Of a stretch of 64,000 nt of DNA, positions 60,553 through 64,000 are shown piece by piece. The notes under the pieces were generated by a model. That model had not been told where the DNA came from and did no database searches. It saw only the letters and a program-made list of their open reading frames with translations. The DNA is taken from positions 1 to 64,000 of the forward strand of contig JBGSVE010000097.1 of NCBI GenBank assembly GCA_041753075.1. The letters are read 5' to 3'. Each line of letters opens with the position of its first letter. Position 1 is the first letter of the stretch. The position numbers and the translations under genes are program-made. Origin of the DNA: UBA6163 sp041753075 (GTDB lineage Bacteria > Planctomycetota > Planctomycetia > Pirellulales > Pirellulaceae).

Positions 60553-63132
60553 ATGAGCGATACTCCGCCGCAAGATTCAACCCCAACCGAACCACCTCTT
60601 CTTACCCGCGACGCTGCCGAGTCAGCTCGTATCGCCGCCAACAGTGAATACACCGACAAGGATCTACAGCACCTGTCGGACCTGGACCACGTTCGCGAAC
60701 GACCGGGGATGTATATCGGTGATACGACCGTTCGCGGACTGCATCACTTGGTTTACGAAGTGGTCGACAACTCGATCGACGAAGCGATGGCGGGCTTTGC
60801 CAAGACCGTTTCCGTCGTTGTTCATGCCGATGGCAGCGTCACCGTCGAGGACGATGGCCGCGGCATACCGGTTACGCGGCACGACCAACTTTCCGAAGAA
60901 CTCGAACGCGATGTCAGCACACTTGAAGGTGTGATGACGGTGCTTAAGTTCGGCGGCAAGTTTCAAAAGGGTGCGTACCAAACTAGCGGTGGTTTGCACG
61001 GCGTTGGCGTTACCGTTGTGAATTTCTTATCGCAATGGGCCGAGGTCGAAGTCAGCCGAGACGGATCGACGTGGACCCAGGAATACGAGCGGGGTGTGCC
61101 CACGGGCCCCACCAAGCAAGGACGACCGACGAAGAAAACGGGCACGAAGACGACGTTCAAAGCCGACGGCCAAATCTTTGCCGTCACGAAATATTCGTTC
61201 GACACGATCTATAAGCGGCTGCAGGAACTGGCGTTCCTCAACTCCGGCGTCCACATCAAGTTTCTTGACGAACGCAACGGCGAAGGCGGTGACTTCAAAT
61301 ACGAACGCGGGATCGTTGAGTTTGTCGAACACCTCAATCGTGCCAGCGATGTGCTGCACGCCGATGTGATTAACTTCACCGGAGCCCGCGATGGCGTCGA
61401 GTTCGACATCGCGTTGCAATACAGCACCGAGTTCACCGAGAACGTCCAGTCCTACGTCAATAACATTCATACGATCGAAGGTGGCACACACGTCTCAGGG
61501 TTTCGCAGCGCCCTGACACGCACCATCAACAACTACGGCAAGAAAGAAGGGCTCTATAAAACCACAACGCCCGGCGGCGACGATTTCCGCGAAGGCTTGA
61601 CGGCGGTGATCAGCGTCCGCGTGCCGCACCCGCAGTTTGAGGGCCAAACGAAAACCAAACTTGGCAACGGCGAAATCGAAGGCATCATCAACGGCAGTGT
61701 CGGGGAAATGCTAAGCAAATACCTCGAAGAAAACCCCAAGGCCGCCAAAGCGATCGCCCGCAAGGCGCTGCTCGCCTACGAAGCTCGCGAGGCGGCACGC
61801 AAGGCCAAAGACCTGCTGCGCAAACGAAAAGACGCTCTCGGCGGCGGTGGCTTGCCGGGCAAACTGCGCGATTGCATCAGCAAGAACATGGAGGAATGCG
61901 AAGTCTATCTCGTCGAAGGTGACTCCGCCGGTGGCTCGGCCGAAGGTGGGCGAATGCGCGAGTTCCAGGCGATTCTGCCGCTGCGTGGAAAGATCATCAA
62001 CGCGTACAAAAGCCGCGAAGACAAGGTGTTGGCCAACGAAGAAGTCCAGTCAATGATCCAGGCGATCGGCACCGGCATTGGCATGGATCAAGACTTGACC
62101 AAACGACGTTACAACAAGGTCATCATCATGACCGATGCCGACGTCGATGGCAGCCACATTCGCACGCTACTGCTTTGTTTCTTCTATCGCCAAATGTTTC
62201 AATTGGTTGCCGCCGGCCACGTCTACGTTGCCCAACCGCCACTGTTTCGCGTCACCAAGGGCAAGGATCGTTACTACGTACAAACCGAAGAAGAGATGAA
62301 GACGCAGATGCTCGAGCGCGGGTTAAACGAAACCAAGCTCGTCTGCGAAGACGGTCGCGAAGCCGAAGGCGAAACGATGCGCAAGCTGTGCTTGACCCTG
62401 GCCACGATGGAAGAATCAATCAACGCGATGGAACGACGCGGTGTGAGCCTGCGCAGTCATGTGATGCGGTTTGATCCCAACATCGGCAAACTGCCGTCAC
62501 TCCATTTGTTGTGGAGCAATCAAGACAAGTGGTTCTACGATCTCGAATCCACCGAAGCGTTTATTGTCAGCGAAGGGTTGTCGCTCGATACCGACCAAGA
62601 GGAAGAAGTCGTCGTCGTTTCCGATGATGGCAGCCCGCCCGCTGCCGTTGCCGAACCGACCGAAGCAGAAAAAGCGGCGGCGCTGGTTGCCAAGGGCAAG
62701 CTCGCACACCTGGTTGAGCTGCACGAAGTTCGCACGATCAACGCGGCACTCAAAGACATCGAGCCAATTGGTTTCGGCATCGACGATTTAGTTCCAGCGG
62801 ATCGCACCGGATCGACAACGTCGCGGTTCGAGCTGATCAAGGGCGAGGACAATCGTCGTGGCCTGGAAGATTTGCGAGGTCTTTTGCCCGAAGTCCGCGC
62901 CGCAGGCGAAAAAGGCTTGCAGGTCACGCGGTTCAAGGGCCTCGGGGAAATGAATGCCGAGGAACTGCGCGAAACGACGCTCGATCCGGCCAACCGCACG
63001 CTCGTTCAAGTGAATTTGACCGATGCCGGGGCGGCGGACGAAATGTTCCGCTTGTTGATGGGCGATAAGGTCGAGCCCCGTCGCGAATTCATCGAAAAAC
63101 ATGCCTTGGACGTGCGGAATCTCGACGTCTAA
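60553..63132 (+). CDS. gyrB: DNA gyrase subunit B
   Basis: GyrB is the ATPase subunit of gyrase, which adds negative supercoils to DNA. The protein has 859 residues. RPGMYIGDTTVRGLHHLVYE and DDGRGIPV are in the GHKL ATPase, TSGGLHGVG is the glycine loop, and EGDSAGGSAEGGRMREFQAI starts the TOPRIM domain with its metal Asp pair in TDADVDGSHIRTLL. GLGEMNAEEL is the end of TOPRIM. The length exceeds most GyrB of about 640-800. A variable acidic and Ala-rich insertion at about 675-715 (EEEVVVVSDDGSPPAAVAEP) accounts for part of it. The gene diverges from the kinase. Confidence 0.97.
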   Translation: MSDTPPQDSTPTEPPLLTRDAAESARIAANSEYTDKDLQHLSDLDHVRERPGMYIGDTTVRGLHHLVYEVVDNSIDEAMAGFAKTVSVVVHADGSVTVEDDGRGIPVTRHDQLSEELERDVSTLEGVMTVLKFGGKFQKGAYQTSGGLHGVGVTVVNFLSQWAEVEVSRDGSTWTQEYERGVPTGPTKQGRPTKKTGTKTTFKADGQIFAVTKYSFDTIYKRLQELAFLNSGVHIKFLDERNGEGGDFKYERGIVEFVEHLNRASDVLHADVINFTGARDGVEFDIALQYSTEFTENVQSYVNNIHTIEGGTHVSGFRSALTRTINNYGKKEGLYKTTTPGGDDFREGLTAVISVRVPHPQFEGQTKTKLGNGEIEGIINGSVGEMLSKYLEENPKAAKAIARKALLAYEAREAARKAKDLLRKRKDALGGGGLPGKLRDCISKNMEECEVYLVEGDSAGGSAEGGRMREFQAILPLRGKIINAYKSREDKVLANEEVQSMIQAIGTGIGMDQDLTKRRYNKVIIMTDADVDGSHIRTLLLCFFYRQMFQLVAAGHVYVAQPPLFRVTKGKDRYYVQTEEEMKTQMLERGLNETKLVCEDGREAEGETMRKLCLTLATMEESINAMERRGVSLRSHVMRFDPNIGKLPSLHLLWSNQDKWFYDLESTEAFIVSEGLSLDTDQEEEVVVVSDDGSPPAAVAEPTEAEKAAALVAKGKLAHLVELHEVRTINAALKDIEPIGFGIDDLVPADRTGSTTSRFELIKGEDNRRGLEDLRGLLPEVRAAGEKGLQVTRFKGLGEMNAEELRETTLDPANRTLVQVNLTDAGAADEMFRLLMGDKVEPRREFIEKHALDVRNLDV

Positions 63133-63154
63133 AAATCGCTCTACCACCGGACGC

Positions 63155-63187
63155 ACGCTTTTCGTTAAATCAAGCAAGCGTTTTTTG
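63155..63187 (+). terminator. Weak terminator-like hairpin after gyrB
   Basis: ACGCTT and AAGCGT (63155-63160 and 63176-63181) can pair with a 15-base loop, and six T residues follow. The stem is short, so strength is doubtful. It lies 22 bases after the gyrB stop. Confidence 0.35.
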
Positions 63188-63287
63188 AAATCAAGTGGAG
63201 CTTAGGCAAAGTGTTCCACGATGCTCCGCCATCGTGCAATCACGACGACGGATCAATCGTGTAACAGCAGATCGCAGGGATGCTGTC

Positions 63288-64000
63288 GTGAAAAAAGACG
63301 ATTACTATCGGGATGATGTTGAGCGCACCCAGCGAGTTCGCACGACAGGACGGCGCAGCGGCCGCTTGCGACGTAAGCGTACGTATGCACTGGTGACGCT
63401 CTTGTTTTTGGTGCTCGTGGTCGTCGCGACACCGAGCATCATTTGCCATTCGCCGATTGCCCGCAGCGTCACCGCATCAACCTTGGCCGGATACGGCTTC
63501 GACGGCAACGCGGCATCGATTCGCATCGGTTGGATCACACCGTTGTGCATCGAAGGCGTTGATTTAACCGGCAAAACCGCCGGTACGCATCTCAAAGTCG
63601 ATCGCATTGAGACCGGACTTTCGCTGCTCCAGTGCCTCCGCGGCCTATCGGATCTCGGCGAGATCGCGGTGCGCGGCGTCACGGCCGAATTGACGGTTGC
63701 CGATGGCCACTCCAGCGCCGAAGTCGATTTGGCGTTATTGCTGGCCCCCAGCGACGAACCGCGTGAGGCCACCGGCGATGGCAAATCAAGTTCACTCGCC
63801 GGTAAAATTTCGGTTCAAGACTTGGCCGTGCGAATCACCGATTCAGTCACCGGCGCGCAGTGGATCGCCGACCAATCGCAGGCCGAAATCGTCATCGATC
63901 CAATCAACTATGACATCACCTTTTCGAGCGTCTTGAGCGACTCGCAAAGCGGTAGCGGCGAGCTGCAAGGACGAGTTCAGTACCCGGTAGAAGCGGGCCA
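63288..64000 (+). CDS. AsmA/TamB-like membrane-anchored protein (3' partial)
   Basis: The frame runs from GTG 63288 (AGGGA seven bases upstream) to the window end without a stop, giving at least 237 residues. The N-terminus is basic (KKDDYYRDDVERTQRVRTT, then RRKRTYALVTLL) with one hydrophobic segment at about 35-52. The rest is a long run of strands such as TASTLAGYGFDGNAASIRIGW and KVDRIETGLSLLQCLRG, the pattern of AsmA/TamB-type periplasmic lipid-transfer or assembly proteins. The end is outside the window, so length and family cannot be confirmed. Confidence 0.7.
   Translation, partial: MKKDDYYRDDVERTQRVRTTGRRSGRLRRKRTYALVTLLFLVLVVVATPSIICHSPIARSVTASTLAGYGFDGNAASIRIGWITPLCIEGVDLTGKTAGTHLKVDRIETGLSLLQCLRGLSDLGEIAVRGVTAELTVADGHSSAEVDLALLLAPSDEPREATGDGKSSSLAGKISVQDLAVRITDSVTGAQWIADQSQAEIVIDPINYDITFSSVLSDSQSGSGELQGRVQYPVEAG

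Overview
The window is chromosomal DNA from a member of the Planctomycetota, most likely the Pirellulales (Rhodopirellula-like). The evidence is the gene families: DUF1549/DUF1553, DUF1501, DUF1552, DUF1592/1588 cytochromes, a DUF1559 pseudopilin, a TIGR03790 protein, a PmoA-like protein, a sulfatase, and a kinase with a secreted beta-helix. Coding density is high. Many neighbours share ATGA or GTGA stop/start overlaps.

Layout. 1-1855: degraded mobile DNA (IS3-family transposase end, frameshifted primase-like gene) lying on the 3' side of a tRNA-Val(CAC). 2067-14052: housekeeping block with rsmA, ribE, eno, tmk, a methyltransferase, cdsA, and the cluster phoH / 7TM-HD phosphodiesterase / ybeY / CorC-like protein. 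14070-21603: a probable carbohydrate locus with sulfatase, DUF1559 pseudopilin, small lipoprotein, LacI regulator and a divergent GPH sugar symporter; two LacI-type operators lie between regulator and transporter, and a cytochrome c follows. 21607-27064: globin, a haem-binding DUF3365 protein joined out of frame to a truncated FAD oxidoreductase, a kinase with a degraded N-lobe, and a three-gene NMT1-type ABC importer. 27200-34880: typical secreted planctomycete proteins. 35131-37173: a secreted protein built from 16-residue repeats, with a RbsD/FucU gene directly after it. 37278-41713: OxyR diverging from a DUF1552/DUF1592 pair. 41828-47261: the aroH / unknown / tyrosine-phosphatase-like operon, two small conserved genes, and floA / hydrolase / secreted protein. 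47264-55566: ABC-2-like permease with two CNNM-type proteins, an isolated Flp pilin, a HAMP-like membrane protein, a DinG-type helicase and dprA. 55722-60390: a secreted Gly-rich protein and a 1057-residue Ser/Thr kinase with an extracytoplasmic beta-helix, preceded by a 20-codon leader ORF. 60553-64000: gyrB and the start of an AsmA-like membrane protein.

How parts work together. The LacI/GPH/sulfatase/pseudopilin block looks like uptake and desulfation of a polysaccharide-derived sugar. The phoH-ybeY-corC block joins RNA maturation with cyclic-di-AMP turnover. The most unusual items are the 16-residue repeat protein, the kinase/beta-helix/leader-peptide unit with its secreted neighbour, the broken FAD/cytochrome junction, and several enzymes that lack a normally conserved residue (YbeY, DinG-type helicase, CdsA, small kinase). 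All functions are inferred from reading the translated sequence; no database search was run.
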